Shown here piece by piece: positions 10,183 through 23,500 of a stretch of DNA of 64,000 bases. The DNA is from Magnolia sinica (taxonomy: Eukaryota; Streptophyta; Magnoliopsida; Magnoliales; Magnoliaceae): positions 9,152,501-9,216,500 of the forward strand of contig NC_080577.1 of assembly GCF_029962835.1 (NCBI RefSeq). Direction: 5' to 3'. The notes under the pieces were generated by a model. It was not told where the DNA came from, made no database searches, and saw only the letters and a list, made by a program, of their open reading frames with translations. How positions within the stretch are numbered: the stretch's first letter is position 1; each line of letters starts with the position of its first letter. Position numbers and translations under genes: made by a program.

Positions 10183-13100
10183 CATCACTCCACGTGCGAG
10201 CAGCAGCCGTTGAACCCCAGCGAGCATACGTTTTCCCCCACTCAGTTCTTCCATGAGGAACTTGGCACGTGTGCAAGATCAGAGTTTCTCATCAGACGGA
10301 TCCAAATGCATAGCTGCCTTGTATCCAAAATCAGGCTTCTTTCATGATCAGATGGGCCGGATGTTTCACGTCGTGTTGGATAGTTGGTCAATTTCCCTTA
10401 ATCCTACTACTTTGTACACGTGTGCCTCAGATGACTATCAGATTAGCCTGAGTTTCATTACACGTTATCTACAAAAGTGGTTGCTTCTGATGAACGGCTT
10501 GGATCTAACACACGTTCCAAATGACACGTGCCTATGCCAACTTTCACACGAACCTTTCTTTCCTGTCAACGTGTCAGCTGTGTACAGCATCTGATCCGTG
10601 AAAAGCATAAATGTACCATACAGGTCACCTAGGGCAAGACCCGGACCAATCCACTAATCAGGTGGCCACACCCGTACATTGATTCAGATAACTTTCTGAC
10701 CATTGATTTTAACGGTGTTGCCCGCTAGATGAGTGGACGGTCGTGCATTTTTTGTCCCTTGCGATCTCATTGGAGAAGCCCACTTTTTTTCTGTTTGGAT
10801 GTTCTGCAAAAGTAACATTTAAGGCATGAGAGTTGTTTGTGAAATTTCACATACTCCGTACTCCGTTGTAGCTGGAAATGGGTCTGGGCCCATCCCAATG
10901 CTTAAGACTCTGAGGTCTGAGTCAGGCCCTTGGAATTGGTTGGGGCCAGGACTGACCCGACACAAGACCTGGCTTGAAAATTGATAAAATCTATATTGAT
11001 GAAGTGGGGTATCCATGCACAAAGAAATATGCATTTCTTAGAGGAATGAAATCAATGATCAAGTAGGGTACACCACGGTGGGCTGAGATGGCTTGACCCC
11101 ATGCACGACTTGGAAAATTCATCAGGCCATGATCGTCGGTCCAAGTCTGTCGCAAATATGGGGGAGGGCTACCTAGCCTTTGCAACCCTTAGTTGTATGA
11201 GAAGAGATAAAATAAAATAAAATAAAATAAAAAGTGATTCCCATGTAGGGATCATACAATCATCGAAATTGGCTAAGAGGTGGGCCCCGCTCTTTGAGTA
11301 GCTTGTAACCCAACCGTCCATTTATTTAGTGGACTAGAAATAAGGGTTTTTGTGGGCAGAGATAATTAATGTTCCATTCTTATTTGAATACTGTGGATAG
11401 GAAACTGTGTGAGAATACGCCTTTTCTGTAAAGATCATAACCATATGAGGCCCACCAATATACTCAAATCATAATAATTCAATAATATAATCTAGAGTAA
11501 TGATCATGTGGGGCCCACCTAATAAAAGTCCTAAGGTAATATAGTTGGTGAGTTTGATGTTTGGAAGAGGGAAATGCTCACGTATTAGTGTTTTTATGTA
11601 AACATTAACACACGCCAGTTGTTTCCGGTAAATGTATTATTTACGTAGAAAATTCAAACTGAGTAGGCACCATTAAGATCACATGGGTTAGAGACATGTC
11701 TACATCGTTGAAATCAATTGAAATCTGATGGAAAGACTCAATGAATGAGTGTGGACCACCTAATGAATAGATTGGTTCGATTTTCTCCCCTACTGAATCT
11801 TATGGAGCCCACCTTTTGATGGGCTCAGATTTCTTAGACAAGAATCAAGGTGATGGGAAAGTTCACATACAATGTATTGTGAACATTTTCTCCAGAAAAG
11901 AAGGAAAACAAAAAACTAAAACTAAAACTAAAACTAAAAACAAAACACAATGTCATGCCAGCTCGCCACACAGCAACTAAAATGCTTGGATGGATTGCCA
12001 ACTCGCTTGTGTCGTATGAGACTCGTCTGAGTCGACTCAGGCTCGGTCGAGTCCAACCCAGTGCAGTACCAGAGTCACCTCACAAAATATGCCTGACTCC
12101 AGCGAGTCACATCCTGACTATGAGTCTGTCCAAGTCATTGAGTCAAATGGACTTGAGCCAGGCAAAATCAATATTTTGAATAGGCTCGTGCTCGCCCAGT
12201 AGGTTATGGGTCCCACTTGTATTCATTGGGCACATCGACGGACTATATACAAGTCCAAATAAATCAAGACCGATAATTCCCCTTGATTATTATATTCCTA
12301 TTTTAGAACTTGCATGGACCGCTTGGCTTAATTAGCTTGGGTTGGTATTTATTTGTGGAGAGTTCAAATACACATGAATGGACAGGACAGTGAAGTCTCA
12401 GTGCAGCTTGTGCATAATGACACGATGCAACACCATTCACGACATCTGAGCCGTCCAAAAGGTAGGCCAGCCGAGAAGGTCATGTCGTATGAAAAACAGG
12501 CCGATCCATTCATTAAGTGGCCCACACGTACAAAAATAATGGATGCATAATACATGATTGTTGCCTGCAACTATTGTACCGAACCTGAAAGGTAGAACCT
12601 GATTTTTGGGGCACTTGATCTTTAAGGTGGACCACCAACATTTTTAATAGCTTAGATGTCGTACCTACAGTGCTTGCAAGGTGGACAGTAACATCTATAA
12701 TCCATTAAGGCATATTGTGAAGGTTTTATTATCTTTTGTTCAAGGAAAAAAATAAAATAGAGGGATATTAAAAAAATTTAAAAAAAATGATTTTTTTTGT
12801 TTTTTGTGGCTGAAAATGCACTGTGCCACTGTTGTGGTGTGTTGAACGGTTTGGATTGCGCAAATTGTGTTGTGTATTGGATTTGGACCTGACAATAAGG
12901 CCCATCAATTGAAGGGTTGGTAAGAAGCTTCTCAGCAGATGAACTGGGCCAAAAATCAGGCTGGTCGACTCATCACCATTGGTAATCTGTTTCATACTTG
13001 TGTATAACCTGATAACTATACTTGGCTCATTTTGGGGTAGGTGCTCACATCGTAGACACAAACCTCATGCATGGCTCGGATCTCTGATGCTCAATCACAT

Positions 13101-14815
13101 CCCACAATTATGTAGCTGAAGCTAGAATCTACTAAGCAAAGCTCCATTTTTAAACTCCACATTTTTGGTAAATACTCAAATAATTTCTCAGCCGTTTGTA
13201 TATTTTTGTGAGGGTAGGCCAAATAAATGATTAAAAAAAAAAAAGAAAAAGAAAAAAAACACTGAAGCAAACCAGTTACGTTTTCTTCAATAAAACACAT
13301 TTTATAAAAATAAAACTATTGGAGGTAATTCAAAAAATAGAGATTGGTGGTTGCTGCCCATTTATAAAATGGAGTAGAAGGTGAAAATAATTATTAGAGA
13401 CAGGATTAATTTATCCTAGGGTTTCATGAAAAAATATTCAAAAAAAGCAAAAACACCACTCCCTCTCTATAGTTCAAAAACCGGAAAACAAGACAAGACA
13501 ACTAGGTAAAGCTTACTCAACGACTCATGACTCACATCGATATTTAATTATTAAATTTGATAATATTTAGATTAATAATAAAATCTAACGTGGCTATTGT
13601 AATATAAAATATTATAGAACAGCCCAAGCAAACAAGTCCCCTGAGTCACCATGTTCCAGTAAGAGGACCTTTGCTGCACATTTCCCAAAGCTCATTGGTT
13701 TCTCTTTAATTTTTATTTAGAAAGAATAGTTGTATCAGATGGGGTGCAAAATCAATTTCAGTTCCAGTAAGTCGCGTAGAGTGGACCAAGTCATGAAGCC
13801 AACTCTACGACTCTTGTCATAAGCAATCTCCCTCACAACTCAGCTCGATCTTTTGTCTGAATCACTTGACATGCTTATGAGAGAGTTTCCCCATGACCCT
13901 AAGCTAGTTTTCAACTTCATTAGTACAGTTCTAGAACTAGGGTCCTGCCTTGGACTAAATTGGACCGTACTGCCCCCCCTCAAAAAAAAAGGACGAAGAA
14001 GAAGAAGAAGAAGCATACTGATCAAACTCGAGCAATCAGGAGAGGGCCACAAATAGATGGTCTAGAATATTAGCCAGGGTCCACGTTCGATAAAAGGCAA
14101 TTACTGGTCAGTAGAAATGCAGGGGGAGACACATGGCACATGGTGAAAGTGGACTCATCTAACAATAGCTACTGCAATATGCATGCTTGAGATCCAGGCT
14201 GTCAATTAGGTGGGCCCCACCACGTCCAGCTTAACAGTCGGAGCGGTGTGATCATCGGGTGGATCTCATGAGTGCTTTGGATGTCCATGTTTGGGCAATT
14301 CTCTTAAATCAGTCATTTTCTTCCATGTGATATGACCATGCCAGGGGTGATGAATGGGACATGCCTATTTTTTCCCGTGCACATGTACTGTCTTTTGACT
14401 AATAAACGGCCCGAATCTCACATGCTTTTGCCATGTGAGCATATGGGGAAGAGTCTCAGTCCAACGCAAGTCCCAATGGGAGGGTTCATATAATTAGAAA
14501 ATATAAGTCAAACCACATGCAGAAAGAACCAACAAGCAGAGCTTTTTCCTATTAGTAGAAAATTAAGGGAAGAAAATAGTAGCAGACCTTTCTCTAATCA
14601 TACAGAAATCAACAACAGGGCTTCAGAGAAGGAAAATGGATAAAGAAGAAGCAGAATGTAACTTAAAAGCTTGCTAAGGATCAATCTTTTACAGTTCATA
14701 TTTCCGACATTCAATTCACACTTGCATTTCCCTGTAAAGATAGATGGTGGGGGCCGGCGTAACTCACACAGTAGACATGTTATTTGCCAAGAACAGCAGT
14801 CCGTCATGCCCCACA
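10183..14815. other. Intergenic region without supported gene
   Basis: No reading frame here has recognisable protein features. It holds scattered CACGTG-like motifs (10260-10600), an (AAATA)n run near 11210, an AAAACT repeat near 11912-11941, and a GAGTC-rich repeat at 12000-12190. The last 250 bases or so before 14816 are probably the 3' untranslated part of the Ubc13 gene, which is read leftward. Confidence 0.5.
12000..12190. repeat. GAGTC/GACTC-rich dispersed repeat
   Basis: Contains CTGAGTCGACTCAGGCTCGG, very close to the string at about 5655, and further GAGTC motifs. A second relative lies at 29390-29530. Confidence 0.45.
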
Positions 14816-17800
14816 TCACGCCCCACTTGCATATTGACGGGTCCATTCCTTTGCTGCACCGTCCCCCAACAGTGATGAAAATACAGCCAGAAACAGGAAA
14901 AGGGATAAATGACAAAACAAGCCAAGATTCAATATAAATGCCTTGCAATGCAGTCTCCTTTACCTGTTTCCACAGCTTCAGCTTCATTTGTCTTCCAATG
15001 CTTCGCTATATTGTCGGAAAGGGGGTCATCTGGGTTTGGAGCACTCAAAAGTGCTTGAATACTAACACAAATACAAAAGAAGAGAATAAAATAAAATAAT
15101 AATGTAAGTTAATATTTGCTGTAATTATGAATTATGGTTGTTCATGTAGAACACATTAAACTTGGGCAGGTGCATCAGAGCCAGATATGGGCACGAGGTG
15201 TGAGAAGCACATGCGTGTGCATGTGCATGCGCCTGTGCAAATTCTATTTCTAGATATGATCTAGTTGGAACCCTGCACCTAGCTGTACATGGAAAGGTTG
15301 GCATCCACATCACCTATCTGACCTCATTATGTCCAGTCCACTTTTCTTTAACTACTACGTATAAATAACAGACATCAGTGTGATCCTAAAAGTCTCTGAC
15401 TAGACCTATCTTCTATGAACAATCTTGTCCATCCACGTTTGCATTGCACCCTATTGATGGCTTTGATCATCATATCAGTGTGATTTATTCAAGTCTATAG
15501 AAAGTGGGTCAGGTAAAATGGACAGTCCAGATTGATAATATGGACCATCCAAATGCCCAAATGCAAGTAGGTGCATAGGAAGGTTTCCAACACTTAGCCC
15601 ACTAGATCCACTCTTTGACTTGAAATATGTAGCAAGTTTTAGCACATCCAGGCAACCAAACTATGCTAATTAAGGTTCTTCCTAGTTGAAGTGTTGAGTG
15701 TTGACGCGTAGGACCCAGGTGTAAGACATGACAATCTTTTATAAAATGGAGAGTACTCATTATATAGCTTGAACAAACCACCAAAGTAACTAACACTCTC
15801 ACAAACTCTATAGGAAATCCTGATTGCCATAGAAATAAACCTCCCAATGACAAGCCCCTTTTTTTTTCTTCTTTTTTTTTTCTTTTTGTTGAGAAAATCG
15901 AATGATAGATTCAAAAACTGAAGATTTAATTCGCCCAACACAAAAGGGAAGTTACATCATTTTCATACCAATGCAGCTTACTGTTATTCAGATGAATTTT
16001 GCTTGGCCCACATGCATGTAACCAATAAAAGCAGCCACACGATTTTATTGATAAAAAATACGCAAGGATAAAGAGCACCATACCTGGATGTGTACACTGC
16101 ACCACCAATTTGAACCAATCTAATAGTCTGTGGCTACTTTCTTAGCCACATACATGTGAGATTGGCAAAGGTATGTCAAGTTATTTTTTAGGCTGCAGTC
16201 AGATGCTAAGTGATTTGAATGGTGATCAGTCTACATAATCAAGAGATGTTTCCTATTATTCACATTGATCCTCAAATTGCAATTATAATTCTTTCAAGTT
16301 GAATGTTAGCATGATGGCAATGTAAATCCCAGATCCCTAACATGAATGTTGAGAAAGGAAAGTACTATGTGGCTATTTCAACTTTACTGGCCTATTAATT
16401 GCAATACAATTTGATAGTGCATCCAAAGAGAACAAATGTGCCAGAAAATAATATGAAGGTAATAGCATTCCGTATCACCTCAGCAACACAGTTCGGATCT
16501 GGAGAGCTGGACTCCATTTGTCTTTCAGGATATCGAGACATATTCTTCCAAGCTGCATGCAGTAAACCCTTCATTTTTATATGCAACATACAACAATTTT
16601 GGGGCAAAAGAAATCAGAGAAAGGACAAAAAGAACTGCTTGCCTTGTCAATGTTAGGGTGATAAATCTTGGTGAGAAAGCGAACCTGTTTCAAGAGTAAT
16701 CAAAACAGGATAACCGCCATATGAAAGTACATGTAAATAGCCAGAACTAAAGCAGTCGAGCACAAATATGATCAAGAATAACCCAAAAAAGGGCTAAAAT
16801 AGGATGTCTCTACCTTAGTGAGACTACTAGTATTCAAAAAGAAAAAAAAAAAAAAAAGAAGGACAGGCAACATTGCACAATCAGCAACTTTGGAAATTCC
16901 ATGGTCAAAGCAAATGATGTTGGACACAAGCTCCAACAATTGATACCTCACATTCTCAAGCAGAACTTTGCTTGGAAGAACCATAACTAAGGCTGACAGG
17001 TTGTGCTACCACCATATCATGGTTAAGATAAGAATGGGACTTTCCCATTTGTGATTTGGCTTAAAGGCAGGGAAACCCTGGCACACTTAATGTGAGTCTT
17101 GCTTCCCTTCCTGACACAAACATAAAGGACATTTAAGTGTGCTGGGAAACTGCAGCCAATCACAATTTGAGGGTACATCCAAATGATAACAAAATACAAC
17201 AAGAGGACATACCATCCACCCATGAACATGACTTCAATGTGCACAGTAACAGTATGAAGGGTCATTAAACAGTCAGCACGAATCCAGCAAGAATTCCAAA
17301 ATGCTCATTTCGAAATATTTTAACAATTTATCTACCAATATTGGATGTTGGGAGACGTGTGGCCCCGACTTTCAACATACAATGTGCATAATGTATTGGA
17401 AGGAACAGATATCAATTGAAAAGTACATTTCAGCACTCATATTACCCAATGTTTTAAATAGCTATACTACGTAGCATGTAGCTTACACTATGTAGCGTAG
17501 CTTAGCCTTACACTACGTAGCTCATGAAAATAGCTCAAGTCACAAGTAGCCTACGCTATATGATAATTTGCATACACTACACACTACATAGACTACGCTA
17601 CACATTATGTAGCTCACATTACAATTTATTTTTCACTACAACATTAAAATCAATTAATGTTCTCAATGATTTGTTACATTTTTTGTTTTCAATAAAATTA
17701 GTTAATTTTTCAATGCTTTTAGTAAAAATAATACAAGTTACAGTATTAAATCAGTTCCATTGCTTTCTTTACATTTACACTTAATCATTACCCTATATTA

Positions 17801-20515
17801 TTTTAGGTTGAATTTAGTTGCACCAAATATCATGAAATATTGTTAAATTTTATTATTAATCAGTCTAATTTGGTCTAAAATATCATCAAATTGGTGCAAC
17901 TAAGCGACCTTGATTAAAAATCTAGAAGTAGCATGTAGCTTACGCAACACGCTATCTAGCTTACACCTCATGCTTCAGAGGGGTCAACGGAATGCTACGC
18001 TACACGCTATTTGCTATTTAAAACACCAATATTACCTGGAGGTATGGGGTATTGACCATCGAGTGTGGCGAGGATCAAATCCTGCAGCCTTTCAACCAAA
18101 AAAAGAAGAAGAAGAAAAAGAAGGATCAAATTCGGCAGATCCTCAAAATATGAATTCTTATGGTATGGGTTCCGGAAGGATTGATGACTGCTGATAAGCG
18201 TGACCATGGTAAAATACTTCCATAACAGCATCACAAGTTGAAGTTGTTGCTCAATTGGCATGATTCACTATAAATTCTTACCAACCATTCTGGAGTTCAA
18301 AATCCAGTAAATCCTGATTTCAAATTTTTTATTTTATTTTATTTATTTATTTATTATTATTTTTTAAAGGTAACGCTACCAGGGATTGAATCCTGGATCA
18401 CTAACACACACTACACTTGCTCTACCAGCTCATCTAATGTGCGGGAGACGCCCTACCAGCTCATCCTAATTTCAAGTTCTTGGAAAAGAGGGCTCTCTTA
18501 ACCTCATCCACATATCCAACTCAGGATACCATTGTTTTTAAGGATCTGAGCATGATAGATCAGCACTATCATACTGTGAAATACTACTTCAAGGAAATTA
18601 TATGCCTTTTGCAATACACAATGTCATAAGAAACAGAATAGACGTCGGTCAGAAACTTCCTTATATTGAACTAGGTTCATATATCATATATTTTAAACTG
18701 CAGAGCACGATCCATTGATGTAATCACAATAAAAACATCAAGTCCAGTCAATCATATATTCTTTTCTACAATAGTGTACTTCTACATTCATAGATTACTA
18801 GTAGCAAGCAACAAGACGTATGTGAACACATTCATGTTAACATAACAAAAAATTTCACGCAAGATCCAAGTTATTCAGAAGACAGCTCCCACTGTATGTC
18901 GATGTTGAAGACTTGTGTGCTAGTACGGTTGGAAGTAATCCAACATATCAACCAAAAGATATGGTTAAGGAATTTCATGCAAGATCGAACTTGTTCAGCA
19001 GCTAGCTCTCACTGTGTATGTCGATGTTGAAGACTTGTCTGCCAGTATGGTTAGAATTTCTTTCTTTTTAAGTAATCCACCATCTCAACAAAAAATATAT
19101 TTCACATGCATTTTAGGCAGTTACCATGTCATTAAGAGGATGTTTGCCATCGAGTATTAGCACTTTGAAAGAGTGATTTTGAAACCCATTTAGTTTTAAA
19201 ACTTCTGTATCAATAAGTTTGACACCACGCTTCGAATGGGGCTTCTGAAACCTCTTTCAAAACCACTAGTTTTAAAAATTTTGAATCAATATGAGTTTGA
19301 CACCATTTAAAATACTTAGAAGTCTTCAGCCATACACGTGGAGGCCCTTGTATAGATGGTTAAGATTGTTTGATAGGAGTGCATGTAGAGATATTCTCCA
19401 TCGACAATAGGACCCACTATTTAGATGGTACGGATAGCTCTACGCAACTGCCACGTGTGAGGAGGATGAGTCACAGCCATTGAAAATCAGCAGCTGAACT
19501 AACATAAAAGTCCGACCTCATAAAACCTTTTTTTAAATGTATAAACGGGAGTATGGTGTAGCGTATGCTACACCCCATGTAGCATTCGCCACAGGACAGA
19601 TACACTATTTACGTACGCTATGTACCGTGTAGGCTACGATGCACTACATAGAATATGCTATTTAAAACACTGCACAAGACACCCTTTTGGAGAACACTTC
19701 AAAGGCTAGAGTGCAAAGGAACAACATCCACGAAGTCTAAGATGAAGAGAGACTCATGACTACAGGTCAGTCATACATTATTATGTGACCAATGGAAGGT
19801 CCATTTTGTCAATGCCATTGTCTGCAAATTGTATCATCTATGACAAGAACGTGCAAATATCTTCAGAATCTATAGCTACTGTTTTACAACTTTCTCGCAC
19901 ATTTCCTAAAGCTCATCCATTCAGGGTATTACAATTCAGAAGAACATGGATATGTCTGAATTGGTCAAATTGGAGAAGGCCAATGCCAAAAAAGAGTGTT
20001 TCTTTTATAAAAACTAATCAGAACCCAACCCTATGCAGAAACTCGGAAAGAACATGTAATGCATGATATCACAGCATTTGCAAAATGAATTACCTATTCA
20101 TCTGTATCAGCATCCAGAATAAACTGCTCTTAGGAACCCAAAAAACATGACATGAAAGCAGCAACAGAAGCCAGAATAAAGGCTCAAAGAATAGGCAACA
20201 GAAAATAATACCATGTTTCTTTTTCTTTTCTTTTTTGCTAGGTAAGCTAGACTCAACCCAAGACCTCAATGTTTCTTAAATATAATGTCTAAAACTCAGA
20301 AATCACGTCTTGGCTAATAAAAAATAAGTTGGGAGTAAGGAAGCAAAATACGATACACCAAAAGAGTCAAGAAGACCATGGCCAGCTGAAACTCCAAATA
20401 TTGCAGCAAAGGATGCTAAATCAGAAGAATTTCTAATTATGAATGGACATGATCAAGCCACTTAGCAAAAGCATCAAGAATCCATAAATCTACAGGGTTT
20501 CAGAAATAGATATTG

Positions 20516-20554
<39 letters not shown>

Positions 20555-23500
20555 TTAATGCCATTTGGGTATCTAGAAGTTTGCATGACAGGATTCTGAG
20601 AAATATAACAAAAAAGATGGAAAAGCTAGAAGGCGGTAGCGCAATCACATTTGAACGAATTACAATAGCTAGTTTGAGTACATGATCCCTTCTTTTGCAC
20701 CTTTGCTTAGGTCCATAAACCCAGGTTAGTGCCTGTGCAACTGCTATAGATGAGATGTTAATAAGGAACCAAATTCTACACAGACAGCACTCCTCGTACA
20801 ATCTGCCTGCCATATAAAATTAGCTTGACATTTAACAAATTATATGCTCATACTTTCCGGCCTTTATTTTAAGTCCCAATTGTTTACAGCTCTACATGAA
20901 AAGTGTTGAAAGCAGATGGGCCAATTATCACTTCATTCAATTTCAGTTGTGCCAGAAAATAAACTCATACAGTAAAAGTATGGTTGGAAGTTTTTCATTT
21001 TCATGCATCTCTAGACGACAAAAACTATAAATAATATATTTCAAAGAACAATCTAAGCATGATCATGTTAATACATACTTGAAGTTACAGTAACGGAATG
21101 TGCTTTGAAGAAAAGGTAACTTCAAAACCAGATTATGCACCCAATACCACAGCTAAATGCCTTAACCAGAAAAGCAAATATTGCTGGAAGCTTTACTAAA
21201 AACAATGATCGTACCTTTGGAGCGGCCATTGGATACTCTTCGGGCAAAAATAATTCTAATTTGAAAACCCCTCCTATGAAAAGAATAGAAAAATAAAAAA
21301 TAAAAAAATCAAACAACTAAACAAGATTATTTGTATTGAGAGTAATAATGGAAGTATCACATTCTACTGATAATCCATACCACAAAACAAAATTGTTTAC
21401 ATTAAAAGTAACAGATTAGGAAGTTGCTTATAGTTAGAAGTTTCCAAGCGGAGACTACCTATAAATAAATTTAAAAAAATAAAAAGAATAGCCAGAGATA
21501 GTCATCCTTATTAATTTTCATTTTGAAAAAAAAAGAAGAAGAAGAAGAAGAAGAAGAAGAAGAAGAGAGTGAAACAGTTGACCAGTAAAGAAGCACTCAT
21601 TACGGTCCCTATTTACAAGCACGTAGAAGCTATGTTTCTTCCCATTTTTATGGGTTTAGTTTTCTGCCGAGAAATATTACGAACGGGATTAAGAGAAACA
21701 ATCTAAAAACACCGATAAGGAAAGTTATCAAGTCAAGCTCAAAGAGAAGAAGTTGGTCATAATTGGTAGTCAAATATCTTATATCATACAGAGATTTCAA
21801 TGACTAGTTCAAAATGCATCCAAATTATTAGAGAGGGGGGGAGTAGAAAATAATTGATGAAGTGGGATAACTTGCTCTTAAATATATCTATAATATCAGA
21901 CATCTGCATTGGTACAATGAAAAAATGACAAACCAATCTTCAGAAACCATCCATGATGAAGAAGCAACCACTAAAGGTGCTTTACCGTGGAGCTTAAAAT
22001 ACGCAGATTGGACTCGCATAAACACAGGACACAAATGGACAAGTACTTAATTCAAGGGCACCAATATACTCCATGGCATAAGAATAGTCTGGAACTTAAA
22101 GAACCCTGAAATGCCTTTTATAATGCAGGCTGTTCGATAGTAAGATTTCCATAGGGGAAAAAATAATTGATTATATTATATATATATATATATATATATA
22201 TTGAACGGTGATAATTTCATTAAAAGGCCGCAGCCAAAAAATACAAAAGAATGAAGGAAAAAAACAAGAGGCAACAACACTGCAACCAACCCAACGAAAA
22301 TTGGAAACGCCCATTCGAACCCAAAACCTATTCTTTTACAAAAGACTTACCCCTCCTAAACACATTTGACACTTTCCCCTTATTGTTCTTGAAGCATTGA
22401 TCATTTCTTTCTAGCCATAACACCCAAAGGCCTGCTAGACCACTCATCCTCCATATTCTCTTCTCTGATTTTCCTTTACCACCACCTTGCCAAGATAGCA
22501 GAAATATATCTATTGAGCCCAGGAGCACCCATTGCACTCCAAATAGTTAGAAAAAACGATCCCACAACTCCCTTGATAAAGGGCAATGAAGAAACAAGTG
22601 ATTCACTGATTCTGCATCTTGGTAACAAAGAAGGCATACTGGAAGAATCACATTCCTCTTGCAAATGTTGTCAATCATAGGCACCTTATTCCTCCCTACA
22701 AGCCACCCAAAAACCGCTACCTTCAACGGTGCACCATATTTCCAAACAAATGACATCGGGGCAATCTCCTCATTATCCCCATCTCCAGATGGTACTACCC
22801 CATACAATAATTTAACTGAAAATTTTCCTGATTTATATTTTAATCGTCTTAATGAATCCGTACTAGAAGCAATTGGAGAAACTTTAACCAACACTCAAAG
22901 AAGCAACAAGAATTCTAGAAACTTTTTTCATCGAGGTTCCTTCTACAGGGAGGAGCCCAACCAACTTCATCGCCCCTCCAAGAGAAACAACTGTTAACCT
23001 TCAAATGTCTTCCAAAGCTAACCCTGCTATAGTCTTGGAAATCTAGCCCTCAAATTACTTTCACCTAGCCACTTGTCCTCCCAAAAGCGAATGTTTTTTC
23101 TGTTCCCCATCTCAAAGCCTATCCATTCCCAAACCCTTTCATTTTAAGGATGCCACTGACTTCCAAAGATAAGAAGCTTGATACATAGAAGAAGATTTGG
23201 TCCACCATCCACTATCATCTCTACTCCATATTTCCTCCCTAATGCCACCCTCCATCTAGCTCCCACCTCTACCCCAAACCTCCATACCCATTTCCCTAAC
23301 AAGCTAAATCCATCTCTTAACTTTCTCAGACCTGCTCCTCCTTGAACCTGTGGTTTTTATATTGACCCATAAAAAAATAATAATAATAAATAAAATAATA
23401 AAATAATAATAATAAATCACAAAGTTCCATTATCAAACTATATTGGAATTTCACCTTTCAAAATCTGAGTTGCTCCTGGACTACCTGCTTTCTTAGTGGA

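Noticed and set aside
11912-11941. AAAACT repeat, possibly telomere-like
   Set aside because: The plant telomere unit is TTTAGGG; this is a short A-rich microsatellite.
18370-18473. Possible tRNA gene on the minus strand
   Set aside because: Box A and box B are present but the cloverleaf does not close, and an A-rich tail and target duplication follow; it is a SINE.
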